The notes beneath the pieces were generated by a model, which worked only from the letters and a program-made list of their open reading frames with translations, had not been told where the DNA came from and did not search any database. Below are positions 14,140 through 22,900 of a DNA stretch of 27,095 nucleotides, piece by piece. The DNA comes from an uncultured Fretibacterium sp. (lineage in GTDB: Bacteria; Synergistota; Synergistia; Synergistales; Aminobacteriaceae). Positions within the stretch are counted from its first letter, which is position 1; every line of letters starts with the position of its first letter. The position numbers were made by a program, and so were the translations under genes. The stretch spans positions 1-27,095 of the forward strand of contig CALAUZ010000241.1 in NCBI GenBank assembly GCA_937892105.1. The letters run 5' to 3'.

Positions 14140-14922
14140 TTACAAGGAAGAAGTAACGTTTTCAAAAGAGTCTTGTGGTGAAGTTGCGGTATCATCGTTG
14201 CTCATGGGAACGAACGTTTTGTTTTCTGCATGAGTTTCCGTATTTGGATGGTCAATAATCAGAGATTTCAAGCGTTCGTTTGGATTGGCTGATGTTTCTG
14301 ATATTAATTCAGCCTTAATTGCTTCAGACTGATTTGAAGTATCTTCCACGAAGTTAGAGCGAATATCAGCGTCTGATAATTCGTCTTCAGAGTGGAAGCC
14401 ACCCGTTAAGTCAGGGCAGTATGCTCTTGAGAAGAAAGACGCGCTTCTGTAAGTGAGCATGACATCGGACATAGTGCGCCATTTTTTATTTTTTGCGACC
14501 CAGCCTTCTTCTTCTGCCATTTTGATTGTAATCAATGGTCCGACTAATTTCTCGCCTGTTCGTTTCTCGGTAGTCCAAGCTCGGCAGCCTCTTTCGGGAG
14601 TTCCGACATCTCCGACGAACTCGAATCGAAGACGCTCGAATAATCCGCAAGAATTAATGAGTGAGATTAGGAAGCTCGAAGAAAATCCTGGTTTTCCATG
14701 AACGATATACATAGCCTGCATGACTTCCATAGGATTGCGTTTCATTCTGTTAGCCATGTCGAGAGCTATGAGGCAAGACGCAGGGTTGCGCTGAAAAGTA
14801 TCGGGGATTATAGCGGATTCGGAGAGTAAGGAAGCGAATTTCCAAGCTCTGTCAATATTCGTGAATGCGAATAGATTGACGGGGTTATTGTTTGTAACTT
14901 CAGCGATTGATTTTTCTTCCAT
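14140..14922 (-). CDS. recT: RecT-family single-strand annealing protein
   Basis: A 260-residue protein. RecT binds ssDNA produced by a partner exonuclease and anneals complementary strands. The core residues ~20-175 match the family: A-W-K-F-A-S-L-L, R-N-P-A-S-C-L-I-A-L-D-M-A-N-R-M, P-M-E-V-M-Q-A-M-Y-I-V-H-G-K-P-G-F-S-S-S-F, and S-D-V-M-L-T-Y-R-S-A-S-F-F-S-R. The C-terminal ~85 residues are low-complexity, Ser/Asn/Glu-rich, as is usual for a protein-interaction tail. It follows the RecE-like gene by 24 bases, the standard order of such pairs. AAGAAGG precedes ATG 14922. Confidence 0.85.
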   Translation of the reverse strand: MEEKSIAEVTNNNPVNLFAFTNIDRAWKFASLLSESAIIPDTFQRNPASCLIALDMANRMKRNPMEVMQAMYIVHGKPGFSSSFLISLINSCGLFERLRFEFVGDVGTPERGCRAWTTEKRTGEKLVGPLITIKMAEEEGWVAKNKKWRTMSDVMLTYRSASFFSRAYCPDLTGGFHSEDELSDADIRSNFVEDTSNQSEAIKAELISETSANPNERLKSLIIDHPNTETHAENKTFVPMSNDDTATSPQDSFENVTSSL

Positions 14923-14946
14923 TATAATAACCTTCTTTCGTAAATG

Positions 14947-15774
14947 TTAAACGCCTTTTGGCAAGTTCAAGTCCTTGATTTCAGATGAGTAAGATGGCCA
15001 TTTGTCCGATTTCTTGCAAGAAGCGTAGAGTTCGTAAAGCTCTCTGACTTTTGTTCTTCCAGCGTTGAGAAAATCTTGACTTGCTCTGAACACGTTGATA
15101 GCGTAAGGCGGTTCGTTTTCAATGACCACGTAGATATAAGCTAAGACTTTAGTACCTGTAATATTCTCGAAGCCGTTAAGGTAGTGCCCAGCCTGAATGT
15201 GGTAAAAGTATTTGTAGTAAGCTCTTCTCTGAAATTCTCTAGTTTCAGCGTCTTGAGCAGTTTTGAGATCAACTATAATGTATCCGTCAGACAGTGTTTT
15301 GATGTAGTCGGGGCGACTTTTACACAATATGCTGATGTCCGTATCGAGTGAATAAATGTTCTCGTTCCAGAAAATGGAATGCTCTGCTAGCCCTTCGCTG
15401 AATAATTTGCTTGCGACCTCATGATTTCTTATTGCAGATGTCATACTTGTTACTTTATCGTACTCTTCAGGCGTAAGAACGATTTTTCCTGACTGTTCGA
15501 TTTCCAGCCAAGCTGCTTTGCCTTCCTTAGTTCTGCGGTCAAGATTTCCAGCCTTAATGTACTCTCTTGCGAAACGTTCTGGCTCAAGAATTGCGCAATG
15601 TGTAGCTGATCCTAGTTTCAAAGCTGGAGTCTCCTTATGGGGAGTTTTGAGGCTTGTGATATAGTGTAATGGAGAACGCATTAACTCACAAAGACCTGTT
15701 GCGCTTAAACCGTCTCCTGCATGATAATCTGTGATTTTGACGTTACGGTAAATTCCCGGTTTTATTTCGCTCAT
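14947..15774 (-). CDS. RecE-like PD-(D/E)XK exonuclease
   Basis: A 275-residue nuclease that would resect duplex ends to feed the RecT next door. Motifs: L-S-A-T-G-L near 23-28, L-G-S-A-T-H-C (His 59), Glu 131, R-P-D-Y (Asp 156), V-D-L-K-T-A-Q (Asp 169, Lys 171) and the Q-A-G-H-Y-L-N helix near 194-200, as in RecE/DUF3799 and YqaJ-type exonucleases. I chose ATG 15774 since AGGAGGG lies eight bases upstream; the frame is open to 15825 but has no site there. First firm gene of the operon running to 11518. Promoter not clear. Confidence 0.87.
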   Translation of the reverse strand: MSEIKPGIYRNVKITDYHAGDGLSATGLCELMRSPLHYITSLKTPHKETPALKLGSATHCAILEPERFAREYIKAGNLDRRTKEGKAAWLEIEQSGKIVLTPEEYDKVTSMTSAIRNHEVASKLFSEGLAEHSIFWNENIYSLDTDISILCKSRPDYIKTLSDGYIIVDLKTAQDAETREFQRRAYYKYFYHIQAGHYLNGFENITGTKVLAYIYVVIENEPPYAINVFRASQDFLNAGRTKVRELYELYASCKKSDKWPSYSSEIKDLNLPKGV

Positions 15775-16165
15775 AATATCAGCCCTCCTGACTTCAAAAA
15801 TTATTACAACGTGGAACTTCATCATAGAGTTTCGTAACCTATGAACCTTCTGACTTCGACTGTCTGTGCTGTCAGCTTCTTATTGCTACTTTACCCCATG
15901 TGTTCAATTCTGGTTGTTTCTTCAGAAATTCCTTGTAAGTTAAGAAGACAAAAAGATAACTACTACTTACAGTTACGTAAGTTCTCAAGCTCTTATTCGT
16001 TAATCTTAAATACAGGGTAATTTTCTCAGAGAAATTTTCGTTGTTTTGTAAACTGGCAGGAATTATATCAATTCCGTGAATCCATGTAAATACTGACATC
16101 ACACTTCTTTGTGATGTATTTCAAGAGTTAAAAGAGCTATTGTTATCTAAATGCTTTTACTGATT
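15775..16165. other. Low-coding gap with a hairpin and a doubtful 76-residue ORF
   Basis: About 390 bases without a convincing gene. A minus-strand ORF at 16102-15872 (76 residues) has no good ribosome binding site and no family resemblance, so I do not call it a gene. ACATCAC (16096-16102) and GTGATGT (16111-16117) form a seven-base hairpin with an eight-base loop downstream of the resolvase. The gap could hold a recombination site for the resolvase or a regulatory RNA; I see no decisive signal. Confidence 0.4.
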
Positions 16166-16900
16166 TTATAATTCTAAGGCTCTCTGTAAATCGGACTTGT
16201 ATTTGTAATAAACATTACGGCACACATGGAGTTCTGGGGTACTGTTAATGATAGCTATTACTTCTTTATCCTTGAGACTTCCGCCGAATGTTCTGGAGTG
16301 TCTCTGAATGATGTCCTTGATTGGCTGTTCTTTCTTGATGTGGAATTTTCTGCCTTTACGCTGGCCGATTTGTTTTCCATTTCGTCTGGCTGTTTCGATT
16401 CCTTCACGAGTACGCTGATGAAGATCGTTAACTTCTTTCTGAGCTTGTTGGAATGCTAGTTCGATTTGTCTTTTCGCCAAAGATTTCATGTATTTATTCA
16501 GGACTTCGATAATTCCTTTGATAAAATCGTTAGTTATGTCATCGCTGCTGGTAATAGATAAATTTACCTGTTTCTCCAACTCCTGACGATAAGTACACGT
16601 ATCAATATGGCGTTCCTTGAGGAATACGAGCTCAACGCCTTTGTCATAAAGTTCTTCATATAATTTGAATCCTTCGACAGCATTTCTGCTCATTCTGGAA
16701 ACACTGTCAAAAACGATAGTATCGCCTGAAGTGATTTTTGCTAAAATTTTCTCAAGTTCACGACGACCTTGATATTTAGTGCCTGAAAAAACTTCACGGA
16801 CAATGATAGCTTGTGGGAAAAGACTCAAAATATTTCTGACCTGACGCTCTATATTCTGCTTAGGTGTGCTGATTCTGCAATATCCGTAGATTTTGTTCAT
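16166..16900 (-). CDS. Serine recombinase, resolvase/invertase type
   Basis: A 244-residue site-specific recombinase. The catalytic domain shows Y-G-Y-C-R-I-S (Ser 11, Arg 9), G-R-R-E-L-E-K-I-L, and F-D-S-V-S-R-M-S-R-N (Arg 69 and 72). A long helix follows (~125-170), then R-R-N-G-K-Q-I-G-Q-R-K-G-R and a C-terminal DNA-binding segment. It is longer than gamma-delta resolvase by about 60 residues. On a circular replicon it most likely resolves multimers or inverts DNA. It begins ten bases after the Rpn-like gene and lacks a strong binding site, so translation probably depends on that gene. Its crossover site was not identified. Confidence 0.88.
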   Translation of the reverse strand: MNKIYGYCRISTPKQNIERQVRNILSLFPQAIIVREVFSGTKYQGRRELEKILAKITSGDTIVFDSVSRMSRNAVEGFKLYEELYDKGVELVFLKERHIDTCTYRQELEKQVNLSITSSDDITNDFIKGIIEVLNKYMKSLAKRQIELAFQQAQKEVNDLHQRTREGIETARRNGKQIGQRKGRKFHIKKEQPIKDIIQRHSRTFGGSLKDKEVIAIINSTPELHVCRNVYYKYKSDLQRALEL

Positions 16901-16909
16901 AATGTAGCT

Positions 16910-17764
16910 TTACATTACCATTATGCCGAGTGTTTTTGCTAGTTTGTATATGACATCCTCTGTCAACCTGCTATATTTTTTTATTTCATTAAGCGGTTTT
17001 CCATCCATAAGCATATCTCTTGCAACACGTCTGCGGTCATCGTTTATGGCCTCGAGTCGTTCCTGCTCTAAAACTTTTTCTTGATTATATTCTGTTAAAA
17101 ACATACCTTTTACCTCCGCTTTATTAGATAGTAAAAAACTTCTGATTAAAAAGTCTTCGGGCATTTCAGTCAGTGCTGCGTCAATCGCAGCCTCTAAATT
17201 TTTCTCTTTATCCTGATGTCGCCTGATAGCATCAACTAACCACGCATATTCGTAAAGTGGTTTACAAGCCTCCATAAGCTGACGGTTTTTCCCGTAATTA
17301 ATGTTCAGCATTGTTACTTTTACTTCTATATCTGCTTCGCAGTCAAATGCTTTGCTTAATCTGAGAAGTTTTTTCTCAGGCAGGCCTTCAGTCCCATTAT
17401 AGAAACATATACACTTCGGACAAGGTACTTTTTGAAGTTTGCTACTATAAGGATTGTAATCGCTGGTTGCAATATATTTCTCGTACAGTTTAGCCGCATA
17501 AATAAAAAATCTCATCGGTACATTCGGATTATAACTGCTCTGGTGTTCCCATAAACTAAGACTGTTAACAATTATGAATGAAGCGTCATTTTTCATGCCC
17601 AAATACACAGCGTCTTCGATTGTATTGAACTGTATATCGTCGGGATTATCGTAGTTAGAACCGTTTATTGCGTTATATAACGCCAGCGTCCATTCTCGAT
17701 TCTCTGGATTCCCGAATAAAAACTTAAATACACGATCCTTATATTCCCTGTTTACTGTTGTCAA
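16910..17764 (-). CDS. Rpn family / PD-(D/E)XK nuclease transposase-like protein
   Basis: A 284-residue protein with a TTG start at 17764, supported by AGAGGTG eight bases upstream. Typical family features are R-V-F-K-F-L-F-G at the start, I-N-G-S-N-Y, the nuclease core D-A-S-F-I-I-V-N ... E-H-Q-S-S-Y-N-P-N-V-P-M-R-F-F-I-Y, and F-Y-N-G-T-E-G. The C-terminus has R-R-V-A-R-D-M-L and G-K-P-L-N-E-I-K-K-Y-S, a degenerate repeat common in these proteins. Rpn proteins promote recombination in vivo and some act in phage defence. The core Asp in the usual ...D segment reads N-D-A-S and the Glu is E-H-Q; whether all catalytic residues remain is unsure. Confidence 0.82.
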   Translation of the reverse strand: MTTVNREYKDRVFKFLFGNPENREWTLALYNAINGSNYDNPDDIQFNTIEDAVYLGMKNDASFIIVNSLSLWEHQSSYNPNVPMRFFIYAAKLYEKYIATSDYNPYSSKLQKVPCPKCICFYNGTEGLPEKKLLRLSKAFDCEADIEVKVTMLNINYGKNRQLMEACKPLYEYAWLVDAIRRHQDKEKNLEAAIDAALTEMPEDFLIRSFLLSNKAEVKGMFLTEYNQEKVLEQERLEAINDDRRRVARDMLMDGKPLNEIKKYSRLTEDVIYKLAKTLGIMVM

Positions 17765-17821
17765 GTAAAAATCACCTCTTGAATTTTTTGTATATTATAT
17801 CAGATTAAGTCTTATATATAA

Positions 17822-17867
17822 CGCTCGTCTTTTATAATACTTCACTCAGTACATGTAAAGACGAGCG
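17822..17867. repeat. Perfect 11-bp inverted repeat between the ParB and Rpn genes
   Basis: CGCTCGTCTTT (17822-17832) and AAAGACGAGCG (17857-17867) are exact inverted repeats around 24 bases. There is no T-run next to either arm, so a simple terminator is unlikely. It could be a ParB centromere, a resolvase site, or an operator of the Rpn gene. Confidence 0.6.
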
Positions 17868-17925
17868 CATTATCAAATATAATACTTTTTATATGGTGGT
17901 TAAAAATGATACGATATAAGAATCG

Positions 17926-18969
17926 TCATAATGCCCTTATTTCAAAATCTTCTGGACTACCGGCTTCTTGCCACTTTCTGAAGAAAGTGTGCACTTTCGC
18001 TATTATTTCCTGCTCGCTATGCTCTGGAAAATATGTACGCAGAGCATCAAAGCTGATTTTTTCGCCTTTATTCTCAGGTTCAGAAACACTTCCAGACATG
18101 TTTGAGCGTTTCCAATCTTCAACAACATTCTTCAGTTCATCCAGAGTAAGGTCAGGATTATTGTTGAATTTCTTTCTGATCCAGCTCGCTAAAGGAATCG
18201 GGATTGAGTTATTGTCATCCTGTAAAAATTGCAGAACAATCTCCTGTTGAGATTTATTCAGTGTGGACAATAATTCGCCAGCTCTCCTAGACAGCTTTAA
18301 CTTGCCTTCATTATTCCGATAATGAGTTCTACTGTCGTTCTCTCCACCGATGAGCCTCAATAATCCATCGTTCAGATTCAAAAGGGCTGAGTAACGCTGT
18401 ACAGTCTTCGCTTTGACATTGAACATTTCACCTACTATATCTGCCGCACTCTTTTCAGACGCTTTCCCCTGATGACGTTTTGCACGATACGTTAAACCAC
18501 AGGCTTTGATTTGTTCTCTCAACGTTATTTTCTTTCGGTGCATGTTCGAGGTCGTCAATATCTCGATTGCTCTGTCATCGTCGCAGTCAGAGATTTCTAT
18601 TATCGGGAGTTTCATTTCCTCTTCAGACTTTTTTCTTCGTTCTTCATTTATGCTGTCTACTGCTTTTTGTCTCCTGTAGCCCGATAATAATTCATATTTA
18701 CCGTCTTCCCTTCTGCGTACTAACAGAGGAAACAAAACCCCGTACTCTTCAATACCCTTGCGTAACTCTCTCATATCGGGATCATTGTCATCTGGTACGT
18801 CAAAGGGATTGCTCACATTAACGTCTTGTTCATCATCACATTCAGCTTTTATCTTCCCTGAAAACGGGAGCAATTCAGAGCTACTGACATACTTTACAGG
18901 ACCATCGTAACTAATCTGCTCCAATACCTCTTCGTCAGGTATTTTATCGGTCATTTTCTCTGTTGACAT
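17926..18969 (-). CDS. parB: ParB-family partition protein without ParA
   Basis: A 347-residue protein. The N-terminal ParB/Spo0J domain (~residues 25-150) has L-R-K-G-I-E-E-Y-G-V-L-F-P-L-L-V-R-R and S-G-Y-R-R-Q-K-A (97-103), the position of the G-E-R-R CTP/DNA-clamp motif, here G-Y-R-R, then N-M-H-R-K-K-I-T. A central helix-turn-helix region (~165-200, V-K-A-K-T-V-Q-R-Y) follows. The C-terminal ~100 residues are acidic and unfamiliar. GGAAAGG precedes ATG 18969. No ParA ATPase is visible anywhere in the replicon, so it may use host ParA or act as a transcription or replication regulator. Confidence 0.83.
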   Translation of the reverse strand: MSTEKMTDKIPDEEVLEQISYDGPVKYVSSSELLPFSGKIKAECDDEQDVNVSNPFDVPDDNDPDMRELRKGIEEYGVLFPLLVRRREDGKYELLSGYRRQKAVDSINEERRKKSEEEMKLPIIEISDCDDDRAIEILTTSNMHRKKITLREQIKACGLTYRAKRHQGKASEKSAADIVGEMFNVKAKTVQRYSALLNLNDGLLRLIGGENDSRTHYRNNEGKLKLSRRAGELLSTLNKSQQEIVLQFLQDDNNSIPIPLASWIRKKFNNNPDLTLDELKNVVEDWKRSNMSGSVSEPENKGEKISFDALRTYFPEHSEQEIIAKVHTFFRKWQEAGSPEDFEIRAL

Positions 18970-19006
18970 AACAAAATATTCCTTTCCGCAATAAATTGAC
19001 TTTTAT

Positions 19007-19034
19007 ATTGTATCATGCGCGATTAAAATGTAAA
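19007..19034 (-). promoter_or_regulatory. Promoter of parB
   Basis: On the minus strand TTTACA (19034-19029), a 16-base spacer and TACAAT (19012-19007), 37 bases before the parB start. GTATC and GATAC half-sites flank it, which might allow autoregulation. Confidence 0.55.
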
Positions 19035-19131
19035 TACGATACGAGCAAAAATTTTATTTTAACTTCTGGACCAGACTGGAGAAGAAGTTCTACGAGAGAT
19101 AATCTAATCTTAAAAAATAAAAATTTCAAAG

Positions 19132-19160
19132 TTGCATTTTTTAGAATTCTATGTTAAAAT
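19132..19160 (+). promoter_or_regulatory. Promoter of the SSB-polymerase operon
   Basis: TTGCAT (19132-19137), a 17-base spacer and TAAAAT (19155-19160), 42 bases before the SSB start, divergent from the parB promoter. The intergenic stretch 18970-19202 otherwise holds no gene. Confidence 0.55.
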
Positions 19161-19202
19161 TTTCCGTGTTGTAAAAAATATAATATTTCAGGAGGTAACA
19201 AA

Positions 19203-19799
19203 ATGAAAAATTGTCGCAGAAAAGGAAACAGGGTTATAACAGGTGAGGTAGTAATTATAAACAGCGACTTAATGTCTCCGAAAAAGCGTTTCGGAACAAA
19301 AAAATACGGAACCACTTTGATCCTTCACAAGAGCGATGAAACAACTACATCGTCTATTCAGGAAGCAATGCGTGTAGCGTTTGAGGGAAAAGCCGTCAAG
19401 ATGTTCGAAAACACGGATACAGAAATCAAGTTCGAGGAATTCATCACTCCTCTCAAAACACACAATAACAACGAGGACATATATTACCTACGGACTATGT
19501 CGCGCGAAAAACCTGAGGTAATTGACAAACAAAAAACACCCCTCGACAAGAAAACTTCCATCTGTGATGGTGCTCTCGCTAGGGTCTCTATGACCTTCGA
19601 CTGTGCAAATATCGCCGCAGAACAAAAGAAAATAATCTATGCAATACTAGATAACGTTCAGATTCTCGACAACAACAACCATCTGCGCGACATCGAACTG
19701 GAAAAACATAGATATTCAGCTCTGGAAGATTTCGACGATGATTGTGATGTTTATGAAGAAGTCTCTGCGGAAAAAGACATTACAGAGGAATCCGCGTAG
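19203..19799 (+). CDS. Single-stranded DNA-binding protein, DUF2815/T7 gp2.5-like
   Basis: A 198-residue protein with an optimal ribosome binding site (AGGAGGT) before ATG 19203. Features fit the DUF2815 SSB group of phages: G-T-K-K-Y-G-T-T-L-I-L early on, A-R-V-S-M-T-F-D-C in place of the usual strand, A-I-L-D-N-V-Q-I-L, and a strongly acidic C-terminal tail (D-F-D-D-D-C-D-V-Y-E-E then E-K-D-I-T-E-E), which in SSBs recruits replication partners. It is directly upstream of the DNA polymerase, as in many phage replication modules. The family call is from pattern and context. Confidence 0.7.
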   Translation: MKNCRRKGNRVITGEVVIINSDLMSPKKRFGTKKYGTTLILHKSDETTTSSIQEAMRVAFEGKAVKMFENTDTEIKFEEFITPLKTHNNNEDIYYLRTMSREKPEVIDKQKTPLDKKTSICDGALARVSMTFDCANIAAEQKKIIYAILDNVQILDNNNHLRDIELEKHRYSALEDFDDDCDVYEEVSAEKDITEESA

Positions 19800-19812
19800 T
19801 TTCGTCCGTTAA

Positions 19813-19868
19813 CTAAAGAAGATTTCAGATCTCAATGTCGCCAACGTTGAACCTGTTTTCTTCTTTAG
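19813..19868 (+). other. Long-range stem between the SSB and polymerase genes
   Basis: CTAAAGAAGA (19813-19822) is exactly complementary to TCTTCTTTAG (19859-19868), making a ten-base stem with a 36-base loop in the 182-base gap before polB. It might be a leader structure, a small RNA, or an attenuator. Confidence 0.45.
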
Positions 19869-19890
19869 CCATTATAGGTCAGACTTATAA

Positions 19891-19942
19891 AAGCACGGTA
19901 TTCTTTTTTGATATGCTCTATTTTACCACATATGCCGTGCTT
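19891..19942 (+). terminator. Terminator-like stem upstream of polB
   Basis: AAGCACGG (19891-19898) pairs exactly with CCGTGCTT (19935-19942), followed by the T-rich CCGTTTTGTCTTTTTATTT. With its 36-base loop it is an untidy Rho-independent terminator; partial termination would keep polymerase expression below that of SSB. Confidence 0.5.
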
Positions 19943-19981
19943 CCGTTTTGTCTTTTTATTTCCAGAAAAGGAGTATAGAAC

Positions 19982-22900
19982 ATGATACAGTTTCTATCAT
20001 CAACCGCTATTATCAATGAACTTGACAGAGAAAACTCCTCTGCTAGAAAAAAACTCTTGTCCGAAGGCTGGCAAGAAAACAAAATGAGAGCTGAAACTTA
20101 CTGTGCAAGCAAATCGGGTCATGAAGAAGCTAGAGTCTTTACTAGGACTATTTCACTTGATGTAAAATACCCAGAATATTTTGCTAGAAGACCCGTGAAT
20201 AATGTTCAGAAAAACGCAATGCTGAACAATAACGTATCAAACAATCCTAGTGATACAAAGGCTTTAGATACGGGGTCAAAATCCACTATTGGACCGGATG
20301 AGAATAATTCCAGACCCCATGACAATGAACTGAGCTGTATACATTCCATGTTAGATTTGCCTTCCGTCAAAGCTATGCGGTCTAATAGAGATTCACTTGT
20401 TATCGCTCTCGATACCGAGTTCTTCTATTCCGAAAAAGACCGCTTGATTCTTTCATATCAGTTCGCATTTTACGACCTTAATAACCACAATGTTGTTCAT
20501 CAATGCGTCTTTTTCCCAGCTGTCAAGAAAAGGCTTCCATTCTGGCGCATGATTTCTTGGATTTTAACTAGGTATAATCTATGCGAGGCTTATGATTTCC
20601 GTTTAACCAGACGCTGGCGGGCTACAGTTAAGAAAGGTAACGTAATTTCGCACAAGACTTTCAAATCTCCTAAAGAAGCATATGAGGCTTCTATTCTGGA
20701 TGAAGAAAAGGAGCTGTTCTTTGAACAGTTTGACGAAAATAGCCCCTTCCGCTCAAAAAATAGAGGCCAAGACTGTGGATATTTCAACGACTATTCAGAT
20801 TTTCATAAGACCGGGATAATTAAAGACATAACCTTGATTTGTCATTTTGGTTCAGCTGATCTATCTACATTTGAAATACCACACTATGATTATGATAACG
20901 AAACAGACAAAAAAGATATACTCGATGTACTGGCTAAATGTAGTTACGTACAAGGGGGTCTAGTCAGTATTTCTCCGTCATATGAACATCCGAAAGTTAT
21001 TAAGAAATGGTGGAAATTTTATCCCATCCGTTTCTACGTCAGAGATACAATGTGTTTTGCACCCGCTGGACAAAAGAGCTTAAAAAATCTGGGTGAATCT
21101 ATTTCCGTTCACAAACTGGAACTCCCTTATGAAGCAATTAATCACATGGACAAATATTTTTCTGTTGACCCTGTGAATTACATCGAGTACGCTATCAACG
21201 ATAGTGTGATTTGCCTCTTGTACAGCAGTGAACTATGGGGGGTAAACAAACACATGGAAATTACAGCTACTTCAGGTGCTGCTAAGGCTTCCTTACCTGT
21301 CATCAAAAATCACTTCGGCGTATTTTACGACAAAGACCTAGACTTGCATTACAGAGGACTTCAGAAAAAATCTACAGGGAAGAGATTAACTTCTACCCCA
21401 GATGGTCCTAAAGGCTTTACCGAAGATACTTATTACGAACCCGTCTCTGATGATGCTTCACTGATTATAAATGCCGCCGCTAATGCCTACGCTGGAGGTT
21501 TTAACGGGTGTCTGGGGGCTAGATATGTAAACTCATTAACACATGACTTCGATTTACAAAACGCCTATCCAACGTCTATGTCCTGTATAACAGATCCAGA
21601 CTGGGGCAATTATAAGTCTTTGATTTCAAACACAATTGAGAAAAGATTACTTACGTTGCAGGATTTTAACTCTCCTTACGATTTAATGTTCGGTGATATT
21701 GATTTTGAGTTTCCTGACAACGTTCTATTTCCATGTATCCCCGTAAACGTGAATGGCAGCGTGATTTTTCCAAGAACTTCAAAAGGGCTGACTAAATGCT
21801 ATGCTTCAGCCCCAGAAATATATCTCGCTCTACATCTCGGAGCAAAGATAACAGCTAGACGTGTATATATAGCTTCAAAGAAAATCATGCCAGACGGTTC
21901 ACCTAGCCGATGTCTCTACAAAGTTTGTGAACAGTTCGTTCATGACCGAAATCTCGCCAAATCTAAATGGGGGAGTACCAGCTTTGAACAGAGTTTCTTA
22001 AAAGTCGCTATCAATTCTATATACGGAAAAACAGCTCAAAACATAAAACCTAAATCATCTTGGAATGCTGCTCGCGCTGAAATGGAAGACATCGGGTGGT
22101 CCTCTCTCACGTCTCCTGTACATGCCTGTTTAACTACTTCTGGCATTCGCGCCATACTAAACGCCGCTATGAATCAACTCTCAAATCTTGGCTATAAGTG
22201 TTACTCTGTTACTACGGACGGATTTATCACCGACGCTGCTCTTGATGTCTTGAATAATCTTGATCTTTATGGCTTCAGTGAATATTTCAGAGAGGCTCGT
22301 ATGCGTCTGACTGGATCAAGAGATATGTGGGAGGAAAAACACACTAATACTTCCTTCCTTAACATTTCAACAAGAGGAAATGTAAGCCAAGATTTAGCAA
22401 ACGATGACAAAAAAGCAGGTGTATGCGCACATAACGGATTACGTCCATTCTTTATTGACCCTGATGATGGTGAAGTTATTATGCAAACTAACGGTGCTCT
22501 TGACCGATATGTTACTATGACTGCTGTCGCTCAACGCACTGGACGAGTCTGTTCTCCTGAAAAACGCTTCACTGGATTCAAGGAACTATCCTATCATGGT
22601 ATACGCTTAGAAAAACGTAAAGATTTCACTCTCAAACATGGAAAAAGAAATCTCCGTATGGATTACGATATAAAACGCAAACCTTTAGAATCTTCCTTTG
22701 AACAAGTATTCTTCACCATTAAAGGAGTAACAGAAGAAGTCTCAGTAAAAGGCTCGCTGAAAAAAATCACCGTACCTGATGTTCATAATTGCGAATGGAT
22801 GAATTTCGATTCTATTCCTTACGATTCTGTGGCCGAATATGAGGCTTACAGACGCATTTACGATAACATTGACTGCCTAAGAACTAAAGCAGACTGGGAC

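Noticed and set aside
15872..16102. 76-residue minus-strand ORF as a gene
   Set aside because: No good ribosome binding site, no recognisable pattern, and a hairpin over its start. Left as a doubtful ORF in the gap entry.
17911..17926. ACGAT/ATCGT hairpin at the end of parB as terminator
   Set aside because: Only five base pairs and no T-run; too weak to call.
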